Shown here one piece after another: positions 34,556 through 52,200 of a DNA stretch of 64,000 bases. The position numbers and the translations under genes were made by a program. Position 1 is the first letter of the stretch; the number at the start of each line of letters is the position of its first letter. The stretch is from assembly GCA_009602725.1 (NCBI GenBank), contig WELB01000087.1, forward strand, positions 374,442-438,441, in the 5' to 3' direction. The notes under the pieces are model-generated. The model was not told where the DNA came from. It saw only the letters and a list, made by a program, of their open reading frames with translations, and ran no database searches. Source of the DNA: Spirogloea muscicola (lineage: Eukaryota; Streptophyta; Zygnematophyceae; Spirogloeales; Spirogloeaceae).

Positions 34556-36836
34556 CTCGTCTGGCTCGCGGCAGCAGCGGCGGCGGCGGCGAGGAGGCGC
34601 CTGCGATGCACGGCGACGACGGCTGCGCAGGCGCCAGGACTCGAGCCGACACCTCTGCTGCCGCCGGCGCCGCCGCGTGCGGCCTATGTGCACATCCCCT
34701 TCTGCCGACAGCGCTGCCACTACTGCGACTTCCCCATCGTCCCGCTTGGCGACGACGCCCCCGCCGAGCGCGCGGCTGCCAGAATGGAGGACTACGTCGA
34801 CTCCCTGTGCCGCGAGATCAGAGTCTCGGCGGAGCAGGCGCAGGGCCACGCTCTGACAACGGCATCGCGCCGCCTGGACACGGTCTTCTTCGGCGGCGGC
34901 ACGCCTTCGCTGCTGCCCCCCGGCCTGCTGGAGACCGTCCTGACTACGCTGGACGAGTCCTTTGGAATCTCCGACGCAGCGGAGGTGCCGTTCAACTGAC
35001 GCTTTTGAGGTCTCAGGTCTGACATCAACATTTATGTCAAGGGTTCCCATGGAACAGGCCTTTTTCTATCGTAGCGGAGGGCCTCTTGATCCATGACAGT
35101 GTTGTCTCTGGCTTGCATTCTGTCGTAGCTCCAGAGCTTCAAGCTCATTTGCAGCTTGGCTGGTCATCCTCGGCATTGGCCCCTCATCATAGCAGAGGAT
35201 AATTGCTGTTTGAGGTTAGGGGTTTGAAATCATGGTGCTTCCTCTCATGCAAACAACCTTGACCTCTCCTCCTCTTCAAGATCACCAACTCTCATGCCTT
35301 ATTAAGCAATGCTTATTGTTGATGCCAGATATCCATGGAGATGGACCCGGGCACGTTTGACAGGGCGAAGCTGCTAAGCTTCGCCGGGCTAGGTGTCAAC
35401 CGCGTCAGTCTTGGAGTCCAGGCCTTTCAAGAGGACGCCCTGAAGGTGACCACATCTCCCTGATGAGGTTGACCTTCCAGCCTTGCCTGGCATATTTCAT
35501 CAATGCTTCGAGTTAAGTACAAGTAGACCTATACGTGTCACTCTCGTATAGCTGCAGCCAAATCTCTTGAGGCAAGACAAGAGGCTTTACCACCTCCATG
35601 CTCAGGAAGCTCCTGCTTGTCATGTGCAATGTGTAGGCCTGTGGAAGGGCACACTCTCTCCGTGACGTAAACACTGCAATTGAGGACATTCACAGTGTCG
35701 GCATGCGCAACTGGAGCCTGGACTTGATCTCAAGCTTGCCCCATCAAGGAATGACAACGTGGAGGCACAGTATTGCCAGAGGTCTACAATCACATCCCTT
35801 GGGTTTGAAGATAATCTCCTTCATGATGGCAGGGTTGCTGGTTGGTCTATCATTGTCTTGACAATGTAGCATGTTCTTTTTCTGCAGCCATACAGGCAGA
35901 TCCTGCACACATATCCATCTATGACCTTCAGATTGAGGAAGGCACCGCTTTTGCTAGACGCTATAAGCCAGGCATGAGCCCTTTACCATCGGACGGTCTT
36001 TCAGCGGACATGTACCGTGAAGCTGCTGGGACTTTGGCAGGTGTGTGCCATGCAAATGACGAAGTCTCACGAATGGCTGGGAAGATATGCTTCAATTGCT
36101 CCAGCATAAGCTGTACTGCACCGACTTAGCACAGTGCCTCTGAATTGTGAAAATGTGTGCGTGCCCTGTGCTAAGAGCAACCTTTGTTGGCCTCAATTGC
36201 GCAGGCGCAGGCTTTGAGCACTACGAGATCAGCAACTATGCTAAGCCAGGCTATCAATGCCGTCACAACATGGTGTACTGGCGCAATGCATCTTTCAGAG
36301 CTTATGGCTTGGGTGCAGCGAGCTACATTGACAATCAGCGGTTCTCGAGGCCCAAGACCATGACGGCATATAAGAGATGGGTAGATGACTATGCAAAGGG
36401 TGGAGGCGTCATCCAGTGGCCAACTGATACAGCAGAAGATCGTCTGTATGACACTGTGATGCTCGCCCTGCGCACAAGAAGGGGCTTGAACATGTTAGAG
36501 CTCAGCCAAGAGTTTGGAGCTGGAGCAGCTGAGCACATTCGGAATGAAGCTCGGCACTTTGTCCACAGTGGTCTTGTACTCCCTCTTGATTCCTATGGCA
36601 ATTGCCTTAGACAAGAGCATGTTGATCTTGGAGCAGATACAGAAGCTGGCACAGCTCAGGAGTCAGAGAACGGACAAATTTCTGCTATTAGCAAGGAGAT
36701 CAGGTTTCTCAGATTGAGTGATCCAGAGGGCTTTCTGCTATCCAATGAGGTCATCTCATCTTTATTTGCAGCCCTTTCAGCAATCAATATTGCCAATCCT
36801 GCTGAGGTCACCTCCAGTGGCTCTTGTAGCCTGTAA
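34556..36836 (+). CDS. HemW-like radical SAM protein (heme chaperone type), five exons, 5' end incomplete
   Basis: This belongs to the HemN/HemW radical SAM family. The cluster motif CRQRCHYCDF is CxxxCxxC followed by Asp-Phe, lacking the fourth Cys of true HemN, so it fits HemW, a heme-binding chaperone, rather than coproporphyrinogen dehydrogenase. Exons: to 34984 (AAYVHIPFCRQRCHYCDFP, DTVFFGGGTPSLLPPGLLET), 35329-35445 (SMEMDPGTFDRAKLLSFAGL, GVNRVSLGVQAFQEDALK), 35637-35781 (NWSLDLISSLPHQGMTTW), 35888-36040 (ADPAHISIYDLQIEEGTAFA) and 36205-36836 (AGFEHYEISNYAKPGYQCRH, NMVYWRNASFRAYGLGAASY, then a HemW C-terminal domain with DTVMLALRTRRGLNM). All four joins keep frame. The residues before the domain are Ala/Arg/Pro-rich, compatible with an organelle transit peptide, but the start is lost near the N at 34551. 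Confidence 0.9.
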
Positions 36837-36879
36837 GTAGATCAGCCATCACAACCATTCTTTCAATTCTTTCCAGTCG

Positions 36880-37215
36880 TCCTTTGTGTTTCAGCGTCCG
36901 TTTCCTTAGTAATGAAATTTGGCTCTCCCAGAGGGGGTGAGGGCAGTGAACAGCCAGCCCGAAAAGAAATTGACAAGGTTCACAGAGGCCGAAAAGCGAT
37001 TTCCCAAAGATTCCGAGGAGGACAATCAAATAGTAACCTCTGATGAGGACCTCCACTTCAGAAAGACTAGCAGCCGGAAAGCAATCCTCCTGACGAAAGC
37101 CAGAGGCTGCAGCAAGAGCACGGCCAGCACGCAGATGCAAGGCGTGGGCCATGGACTGCTGGAGTTCAAGTGAAACCAGAGCACAGCCAGATGAAGAAAG
37201 AAGTGGCACTTCCAA
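36880..37215 (-). pseudogene. Second non-LTR retrotransposon C-terminal remnant
   Basis: The minus strand reads LELQQSMAHALHLRAGRALA then AASGFRQEDCFPAASLSEVE and LIRGYYLIVLLGIFGKSLFG. The AGRALAAASGFRQ block is identical to the 34.1 kb remnant, so both come from one family. No catalytic region is left. Confidence 0.65.
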
Positions 37216-37339
37216 AGGAAAGGCGCGCGGTGTGCATGAAACGATAGCGTGGCCAGTTCAAGCGAATACGTTATTCAGGTGCACAAAATTGGGCTACATG
37301 CAATGAATTCTTCAGCCACCTTAGCATGGGGCTTCATTG

Positions 37340-37548
37340 AAATAAAGAAAATGGGTCTCCCAAAGGGGGCAAGGACTGTGAACAGCCCGAAAAGAAGATG
37401 ACGAAGTCCGAGAGGGCCAAAAGCGGTTTTCCAGCCAAGGTAACAGTTGTGAGTGAGTACACAATACTCCGACAAGCCTACTTGGGGAGCTGGATAGAGG
37501 AGCTCGCCCATAGAAAAGAGTAGCTGGCAGAAGCCAGCCAAAAAAGAA
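37340..37548 (-). mobile_element. Third retroelement-derived fragment
   Basis: GGTCTCCCAAAGGGGGCAAG and CTGTGAACAGCCCGAAAAG parallel the sequence at 36925-36975. Positions 37498-37545 carry GAGCTCGCCCATAGAAAAGA followed by GCTGGCAGAAGCCAGCC, matching the motifs of the fragment at 14.9-15.1 kb. No protein domain can be named. Confidence 0.5.
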
Positions 37549-37721
37549 TGGACAAAAATCGAAGAGCCACAACAGGTGCCGGAAAGAAGGGAAATACACA
37601 GCTAGGCATCAAGACAACTAGACACGACGGAACCACAGGAAGCTCAATACCCGCGGGTGAGCAACATCAGCTGGAGCGGCGCCACGGAAGCTGGTGGCAT
37701 GACTCCTCGTTCATTAGACGG

Positions 37722-37748
37722 GAGCGATGGCTGTGAAAGGCCAGCTGG
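37722..37748 (+). repeat. Hairpin-motif copy upstream of the ABC1 kinase gene
   Basis: GAGCGATGGCTGTGAAAGGC followed by CAGCTG matches the motif at 26515-26540 and 54080-54106. Confidence 0.55.
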
Positions 37749-37984
37749 GCTGAACTGGCCCATCGTCACAATCACCAACGGAGAGGCGCATCTCCCAGAT
37801 CCTGGGCGTGGAGGGAGGGGGCCCGGCACCCCCCTCCCCGCCCGGCGTTCATGTCTATGTAGGGGCCCCTCCCTCCTGTCCATTCATTAGCGCCCCCCGC
37901 CACTTCATTCCTCACTCCCGCGGCGCGGCCTCCGCCGCAGCTGCCGCCGCGACTCGCCGCGGCCGCGGCGGCGGCGGCGGCGAC

Positions 37985-38615
37985 NNNNNNNNNNNNNNNN
38001 NNNNNNNNNNNNNNNNNNNNNNNNNNNNNNNNNNNNNNNNNNNNNNNNNNNNNNNNNNNNNNNNNNNNNNNNNNNNNNNNNNNNNNNNNNNNNNNNNNNN
38101 NNNNNNNNNNNNNNNNNNNNNNNNNNNNNNNNNNNNNNNNNNNNNNNNNNNNNNNNNNNNNNNNNNNNNNNNNNNNNNNNNNNNNNNNNNNNNNNNNNNN
38201 NNNNNNNNNNNNNNNNNNNNNNNNNNNNNNNNNNNNNNNNNNNNNNNNNNNNNNNNNNNNNNNNNNNNNNNNNNNNNNNNNNNNNNNNNNNNNNNNNNNN
38301 NNNNNNNNNNNNNNNNNNNNNNNNNNNNNNNNNNNNNNNNNNNNNNNNNNNNNNNNNNNNNNNNNNNNNNNNNNNNNNNNNNNNNNNNNNNNNNNNNNNN
38401 NNNNNNNNNNNNNNNNNNNNNNNNNNNNNNNNNNNNNNNNNNNNNNNNNNNNNNNNNNNNNNNNNNNNNNNNNNNNNNNNNNNNNNNNNNNNNNNNNNNN
38501 NNNNNNNNNNNNNNNNNNNNNNNNNNNNNNNNNNNNNNNNNNNNNNNNNNNNNNNNNNNNNNNNNNNNNNNNNNNNNNNNNNNNNNNNNNNNNNNNNNNN
38601 NNNNNNNNNNNNNNN
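37985..38615. other. Assembly gap (631 N)
   Basis: A run of 631 undetermined bases follows a GC-rich stretch. The 5' end of the ABC1/ADCK gene probably lies in it. Confidence 0.98.
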
Positions 38616-41017
<2,402 letters not shown>

Positions 41018-41673
41018 GCAACAACCAACACTGGGCAACCTGACTCGCCCCCAGCAGAACTTCTCGAACCTCAGCAGAACCAAATAAACTCTGGCAATGG
41101 GACAGAATGTTTGGTTTGCAGCATTGGTTAACATCCTGTGGCAGCAACTCATTCCTGCAGTAGAGGGTGCCAGTTGCTGCGTAAGCACATGATGCTCCAG
41201 GGTGCAGCACCTCATCTGCTTTGCACAAGGTCCCCTGCCTGCAGCCGCTTCTAAGTCCACTCTCAGAGCTGCTATATTGACCAACGCGACAGCGCGTCTG
41301 AGTGACAAGAGTGTCACGCTGGTGCTGCCAAGCATTGAGGGATTTGGCCACCCCCGAGTGGCGCCCTTTGTGCCAAGATTTAGGAGCACATTCAAGGACT
41401 GCTAGCTTCTATTGTGAGCTGTGTAGCGTCCTGTTCACCATACCTTGACTTGCCTCAGGAAGCCCATTTACAAAGGCTTATACGTCCTTCTGACCACGGT
41501 GGCTCAAGCAGAGGTGGACTGTAGTGAAGGCATACGCCACTTCTGGTGTGAAAGGACGGTGAAAGGACCAACAGCAGGAATACAAAGGCCAAGGTCTGCA
41601 GTAGTAAGTGGCAGTACGGCTCTCCAAAGTGTTGGGCGAAAGCATGAAATCTGTTGCAGGTGATGAGCAAGGC
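41018..41673. other. Convergent 3' flanks, no gene seen
   Basis: This 656-bp stretch lies between the stops of the ABC1 kinase (plus) and the R3H/G-patch gene (minus). No conserved coding sequence was found. Confidence 0.5.
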
Positions 41674-45540
<3,867 letters not shown>

Positions 45541-46015
45541 CTGGCCCGACGAGCCGGCTGCNGGCGCCGCGCCGCGCGGCCCTCGCCGGGCGCGGCGGCG
45601 GCGGAGGCGGCGCGAGTGGCGGCCAAGTTACTTGCTGGCAGCTCAAGGGGAAGACAGTTGGTTAAGGGGATCCATCATCACCCCGTTTAGCTGAGGGCCA
45701 CAGCCGCGCCGCCCCGTCACCGGGGCGCTTAACCGGGCCTGAACGGGTTAACCGCGGTTGCCCGGACCTGAACGAATCAAGGCCCCCCTCGGCCGATCCC
45801 GCCGTGCGCGACGATCCCGGAACACGGGCTTGGTAGGGGAGGGCCTTTTAGGAAGGTTCGAGCACAAACCGGGCAAGCACGGAGCCGGTTAAGTCCCCGG
45901 CAAGCCCCAAGGGGAGGGGTTTTTGGCCACTTGCCTTCCCTCCCGCCGCCAGCGACGCCGCCACGCGCGGTGGCCGCGGCGGCGGCGGCGCTGGCGCTGC
46001 GGAAGCTCGACGGAC
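45541..46015. promoter_or_regulatory. Shared upstream region of divergent SQS1-like and unknown genes
   Basis: This GC-rich stretch lies between the lost start of the R3H/G-patch gene and the first Met of the plus-strand gene. It includes an N and several CCGGG/CGGGGC runs. No specific sites were recognised. Confidence 0.35.
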
Positions 46016-48825
46016 ATGTCTGTCATGCCTGCCGAGAGCGGTGTGGGAAGCCGCATGGCGCCGATTGAGCTGGATGATGGCGCTGCCAGCACAGGACCGC
46101 CGGCGGGGACCTCTGCCGGGGCCGGCGGCGGCAGCGGCGGCTGCGGCGCGGGCGCTCGGGCGACTGCGGGGCCCGCCGGGAGAGGCGTGGATGATGGTGC
46201 GGCGCGGGGGGAGCTCGAGGCTGCACGCGCTGGACAGCTGGCCGAGGCCACCAGCGGACAGCTGACCGAGGCCGCCGCCAGACAGCTGGCCGAGGCTGCC
46301 GCCGGCATCCACGGCGGCAGCGGCGGCGGCGGAGACGACGGGACCAAGGACGCGGCGCCGGCGCCGGAGACCGGTGCGGCGGCAGCGACGCCGCCGGCCG
46401 CGGCCGACGCAGTGGCGGCGGTGGCGGTGCGGCGGGGGTCGGGCCGGACGATTAAGCCGCGGCTGAGCCACATGATCGAGCACGGCGTCTTCCAGGAGGG
46501 TGAGCCACCGCCGGGCACCTGCCTCAGAGCCGCCCCTGCGTGACGCTGACGCCGTCGCCGCTGCAGGACGAGTGTATACTTTTGTCCTCTGACAAGGCAA
46601 TAAAAGGGTTCTGAAAGGCTTAAGTAAAACATCAAATTGTGGAGAGGTATCTGCTGAATCATCTTTTAGCTGGGCTGCGGTGGTTGTCCAGGCGATTTGA
46701 TCGTGTACCGCACCTTCCCGGCGCGCATCACCAACCGGTCGCCGGACGTCGACAAGCGGCTGCGCGTGGAGCTGGACCCCGATGAGGACGCCGGTGGCAG
46801 CGGCGGCGAGCCCGTGCGGCCGACACTGCGGGGGGCGCCGCTTGCAGCTCTGCAAGCCATGGACAGCGAGGACCGAGCGGCGCGGGACGCCGACGCGGCT
46901 GCCGGCGCCAAGCCCAGCCACAAGCTCGGCGCCAAATTCCTGCTGCTGCAGGACGACGGCGACGGCGGCGCCGGCGACCAGTACCTCCTCGTCTCGGCCT
47001 CCTTCTTCAAGCTCCTTGCGCTGTGGACGCTCGCTGGCTTCCCGGCCGACTTCACATGGACGTCTGACCAGCACGCGTACGACGACCGCGAGCTGCTGGT
47101 CGTCACGCAGGCTGGGCAGGCGCTCGAGGAGGCCGTCCCCATGAAGGCCATCCGCGACGAGTTTGCCGAGGAGGTCCGGTGGGACCATGCCCGCGGCGAG
47201 TGCGGCTGCTGGCCTCGCCACGACGGCTGGCGAACGCTCGTCCGCCAGTCCGACCCTGCCTTTGCCAGCCCGGGTGTCGGTGGCCTGGCCCGCAGCAACA
47301 GCAGCACCGGCCGGAGCTCGCCAGCGGCGGGTGGCGGCGTCCACCATAACAACAGTGGCGCTGACTGGAGCTTGCCCAGTGCGTCCAGCCCATCACCACC
47401 GTACGCTGCCACAGCTGCTGGGGGGGCGTGGCGGCAGGCGCTGTCGAGCAGCCCTACTGGCGGCAGGGCCACTCGGCCTGCCCTGGTGGCTCGGTCGCCG
47501 GCTCCCAGTGGCACAACGGGGAGAGCAGCCTCGTCATTGAACATTGGGGCAGGCGGAAGGAGCGGCGGCGCCGGCGCCAGCGGCGGCGCCGGCGTCAGCG
47601 GCGGCGGCGGCGGCAAGGTCAGGGATTACGAGCGTGCTGAGGACGGCGGGAGCCGACTCGACGATGGCAGCGACAGCTGCGTCGGCGCTGACGACGATGC
47701 ACGGCAGGCCGGCAAGCGCCGGAGGCTCGACGGCGACAAGGTCGCAGCTTGGCATCAACCGAAGGGTCTGGCTACTGCTACACAAGGCACTTCTCCATCT
47801 GCGCTGTCGCCTGAGCATCACCAGGCCAACGGCAACGCCTGGCTGCAGCATGGCATTGCCGCAAATAAAAGCGTCGCTAGCAACCACAGTGGGCGTGCCG
47901 GAGCGGGACTGCCGCCTTTCACTGCCCTTGGCTCGCAGCGGCCCACAAAGCTGCAGCTACCTGCTGCATCACTGCGGCTGGCACCCTCCAGCAGCTCCCC
48001 CTCTTTGGCAACACCTTCGGAGTCCGCTGCACCCTCGCGTAAGCTTCTGCAGACCTTTGCCAACATCATGCGCTGCCCCTAAAAGTCACCTCTGAAAGGC
48101 CATCGTCCTCTCTGCCACTGCTGCTAACCCCGTTGCCTTTGCATGCCCTTACGGATGGGGGTTGTCTGCACCAACTCTGCTCTGCAGCCAGGGAGCAGTT
48201 TGTATTCAATATCAGCAAGTTTGCTGGGCGCCTGCGAACAACGGACTTCATCGAACGGGCACGCACTATCGGCACGTCGCATGCTTCGGAGGGCGGCAGC
48301 AGTGGCGGTGACGAGGCGCGGCTGCAGCGGGAGCAGGAGCGTCGGCGTGTGGCCGCGGAGGAATGCATGCCGTTGGCTGAGATCGGGCCGTTCATTGCTG
48401 GGCTGAGCCCGCTAATCGATCGGCGGACAACGAAGCGGCAGACTGCGGAACAGGAGAGTCGGCTGGCAGAGCTGGAGGCAACTTTGGGCCGCGATGAGGG
48501 TGCACGCACCGCACTGCAGCAGAAGTTTGCAGCTGCCGCGAACACGCTGTACAGGCAGCGCAGCTATGCAGCCGTCCGTGGCCTCTGCATCAAGCTAGCG
48601 ATGGTCATAGAGGCTGATCGCAAGTGGGTCGGTCGCTTCGCTGCAATTACGCTAAAGGCTGTTGCTGATCGTGGCGGCCAGGAGCTCCTTGATGGCCTGC
48701 GGAACGACCGCAATGTGCTACTTGTGCTTGACGCCCTGCGGAAAAAGTGGGGCCGCCGCAACGCCATGAATGCGCAGGACGGCGACCTCCTCATGCGTGC
48801 CCTGGGCGTGGGGAAGGGCCGCTGA
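46016..48825 (+). CDS. Unrecognised glycine/alanine-rich nuclear-like protein, three exons
   Basis: I do not recognise this protein. Exon 1 (46016-46499) starts MSVMPAESGVGSRMAPIELD, is Ala/Gly-rich with three imperfect repeats of the form GQLAEATS/GQLTEAAA/RQLAEAAA, and ends with the only compact conserved-looking block, SGRTIKPRLSHMIEHGVFQE. Exon 2 (46693-48038) continues GDLIVYRTFPARITNRSPDV, has a folded-looking part (YLLVSASFFKLLALWTLAGF, PADFTWTSDQHAYDDRELLV) and then a long low-complexity Ser/Gly tract and a KRRRLDGDK nuclear-localisation-like cluster. Exon 3 (48188-48825) is helical: REQFVFNISKFAGRLRTTDF, then TLYRQRSYAAVRGLCIKLAM and LLDGLRNDRNVLLVLDALRK. Both joins keep frame (EG|DLIVY and APSP|REQF). 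The exon 1/2 block vaguely recalls a RAMA-type module (LxxMIExGVFxxGDxIVY), offered only as a guess. Confidence 0.72.
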
Positions 48826-49268
48826 CGGATGGCGGACGGTGTCAAGCAAGCACTTAAATGCTCAGTGTGCTGGCACTGGCCGTCACCTGGTGCACTGGGG
48901 CTCGGCCAAAGCCAGTGTGCCGGCGCTCGCTCATGCCTGGCGCAGCACTTGCAAACGCCCAGGGCACGGGCAATTCACCTGCGCCCCATCCTGCAAGAGG
49001 CACTACAGCGGACCCCAGCATTGCATTGGCCCAAAAGGATGGCTCCTGTGCCAGCGTCAGGAGCGTCCTGAACGAGCTGTGAACACCTCGCCAGTGGCAG
49101 GGGAGGAAGCGAGCTAGAAGTGCGAGTAGGACGTTTGCAGAGAAAGATGGGGGTGGGGGGGTCGAATGCCCACCGCCTCAGCATTTATCATTCTTTATTC
49201 CACCCTAGTGGCAAGCTATATCCTGTAGAGCGCACATGCAAGTGCAGGAGCCTAGTTGCCAGGTTCGC
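48826..49268. other. Convergent 3' flanks of unknown gene and DBP4
   Basis: Non-coding stretch between two converging stops. It contains a G-rich run (49148-49161) but no gene. Confidence 0.45.
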
Positions 49269-52200
49269 TTAGTGCTTCAGACTTAGGGCAAAGTGTTGTG
49301 TTGGACCTTTAAGGACATTTGTTACTGATGCCGAGGTTAAGACTTTGCATTTGAGCGGAGCTACCTCCTCTTTGTCACGGTTCAGGAGCCTTCGGCCAAA
49401 GTCCACAGTCTTGCTTGTATGTATCATCCTCCTCCTCATCGCCGCTATCAACTGCATTGCCAGGGCTTCCTGCTCCGCGAGCGACAAATCACGCAGGGCA
49501 ACGTCCTTCCATCGTAGCGCTGGCACTTGCCGCTTGGCGCTGTTGCTCCTGTTGCCTATAGCTTCATCTCTCTCATTTGAGTCGCTCACCACAGTCTCCT
49601 CGTCATACTCAAGCTCTTCGTCCTCGTCGCCACTGGAGGCGCCACCGTTGCCAAGCACGACGCCACTGCCGCTGCCCGCCTCATCTGCACGCAGCCCCTT
49701 GGCTTTAAGCTTTGCCCGGACTCGCCGCTCCCGTAACTTCTGCCGCTCCAGTACCCAGTCCTCGGCGTCACGCCGCCTCATCTCTGCTTGCAAGCGGCGG
49801 AAGCACTCAGCTGTGGCAGCCGCAATGTCCTCCTCCTCACCTGCAGACAGACCGCGCAGACTCTTTCTAAGCAAGCGCCAACAAGACCTGCAGTGTTCAA
49901 AAGCATCCAGCTGGATGTATTACAGAGTGGGCAGGAAGAAGGACCATCAGACTAAACATCTACTGCTATTTGCATGCAAGCTGCTCACCACCACTTGGCC
50001 CAACAGCAGCCAGGGCCGCAAGGGGCTGCATGGCATTGCCCTCCTCGTCGAAGACCAGCCGATTGCCATTGCCATCCTCTAGGCGGATCTTGAGCTTCTT
50101 CTTCCTCTTCCGCGTGATGAGAGTGTCCAGTACCCTGAAAAGTTTCACATGAATTATATCATCTACTCACAAGTGGTTCTCTAATTGTGACCAACCATGC
50201 ATATCAATGACTCAAGTTGGACCCTTACAGAGACGTAGATACCCAAAATATTCTATCAAGCCATTCTCACTAGCCTGTTAACTGCCTCTCCATGTCACCT
50301 TCTACCAAAATCAAGTACAAATAGCCTAGCGAAGTACCTGCTCGCTGCTCCATTCTGCTCCCTTGCCTCTCCATCAAGACTGTGATCCACCCCCTTGATC
50401 CTCAAGAAATCAGCATCATCACCTTCTGCATCACGGTCAAGCTTGCGAGAACTGGCTGCGCTCGAGTCTCCCGCTGCACCACCCTCTCTCGCTTGCTCCT
50501 TCTTTGACCGCTTGCGCTTCTCACCACCTGTGTAAACATTAGTTTCGCCCACCTTAGCAGCGCCATCCTCTAGCCTCTGCAGTGCTTGGCTGAGCTTGAG
50601 GCTCAGGTCGCTGCCCCCCTCCTTGGCAGTAACTAGGCTGCTGGAACTGTCAGGGCCGTCTTTCCTTCTGCCTCGCGTGCGTGCCGGCTCATTATCTGCT
50701 GAGCCGCTCCGCGCGTCTTTGCCTGTCACGTCGTGCACAGGCGTCTTGCTGCCGATCTGAGGTCCATCCGAGTTCAGGTCCTGGCTGGCACTGAGAGCGG
50801 CCGCCTCCTTCTCAAGAGCCAGCTTCTTCAGGCCCTTTTTCAGGAAGCGCACAGTTGGCGCAGTGGGGAGGCCCATAGATGCTGCGAATTCCGCATGCGG
50901 CAGCTTGGCTACATCAAATACGTCCTTGTTCCTCTGGCACACGAGAGCTTGATGGTCAGCTGCTAGAAAGCCAAGTCCTATGCTGCACAAGGAGATGATG
51001 AATGTCTAGGACATGGTCTGCAGACAGGGTTTGCAGTAGTCAAATGTGCATCTCAGGATCAGGCTCGCAAATCCGCAGCACAGTCTCAAATCCAGTGCTG
51101 CCGTGCCAGCCCTCATCTGGTACTGTGTTGCTAAGACAACCTGCAGGTGTATGGAGCGGAGGTAGGTGACAAAGGCGCGCTGCGCCAGGTACTTGAGGTC
51201 CGCATCCTTTGCCAGGAGGCCAGCAAGCGCCGCTGAGATCTCTTGCATCTTTGCAGGATTGGCCTGCGCAAGGTTGACCCACGAATGTTTGCATCAAATT
51301 ACAGTCACAAACTGCTCATATGCAATCGCTCGGTTCCTCTCAGTCTGTCGGCAAGCCTGGTGGGCCTTCAGTGTCACCTTGGTGACCTTGAACGGGATCT
51401 TGGCTGCCTCAAGCGCCGGCAGCATGCCCTTCTCCGACGGGCAAAGGAAGAGGAGTGACTTCCCGCTGGCCGTGTAACGTGCAGTACGGCCAACCCGGTG
51501 TATGTAGCTCGCGACGTCGTCTGGGCAGTCCGTCTGCAACATCCAGTAATTGGTAGCAATAAGCCTCCGTCTTGAAAGCGGACAAACGCATAAACACAAC
51601 TCATGCAGCAATCGCATGTTATCAAGAAGAACTCAACATCGCCTGCAGCCATAAAAGGGCCCACTGTGAGCCCCTGCATTTGGATCTTACAGCGTGAACC
51701 CTGGAGCAACATCTCAACCCTCGACTGTAGACCCTAACTCCATTGCATTATGACTTATTTGTGACATGCTAGTGCTCATGAGCTCATGGGTCCTATTTTC
51801 TGCACCTGGACAACCCAATCCACCTGGGGGAAGTCCAAGCCCCGCGCTGCAACGTCAGTGCAGAAAAACACAGCGCTTTTGGTGCCGCAGAATTCCTCAT
51901 AAGTCGCCATGCGAGCAATCTGCTTCATCCGGCCGTGCAGACACTTGAGCGGCGTGCCTGGCCGCAGCCGCCGAAACGACTCGTGCAAAAACTTGACCTG
52001 CGCAAGGTGGGACCCCATGGCAGCAAATTAGAAAGTGGGAGGGACCGCAACATTCTACCAGTTGCAGGATAAGAGTGTGAAGGAGCCACCAGGTTTGGAG
52101 CTACTTCTTGCAGCCAACAGCGGGATGGCGAGTGTCTTGTACCTGCTTGCAGCTTGACAGGAAGACGAGCATCTTCGCGTGGAGGTGCGTGCGTATGAAA

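Noticed and set aside
45848-47347. A 499-codon open frame on the minus strand
   Set aside because: It is the antisense shadow of the GC-rich plus-strand gene, has low-complexity composition and crosses that gene's intron, and matches no family.
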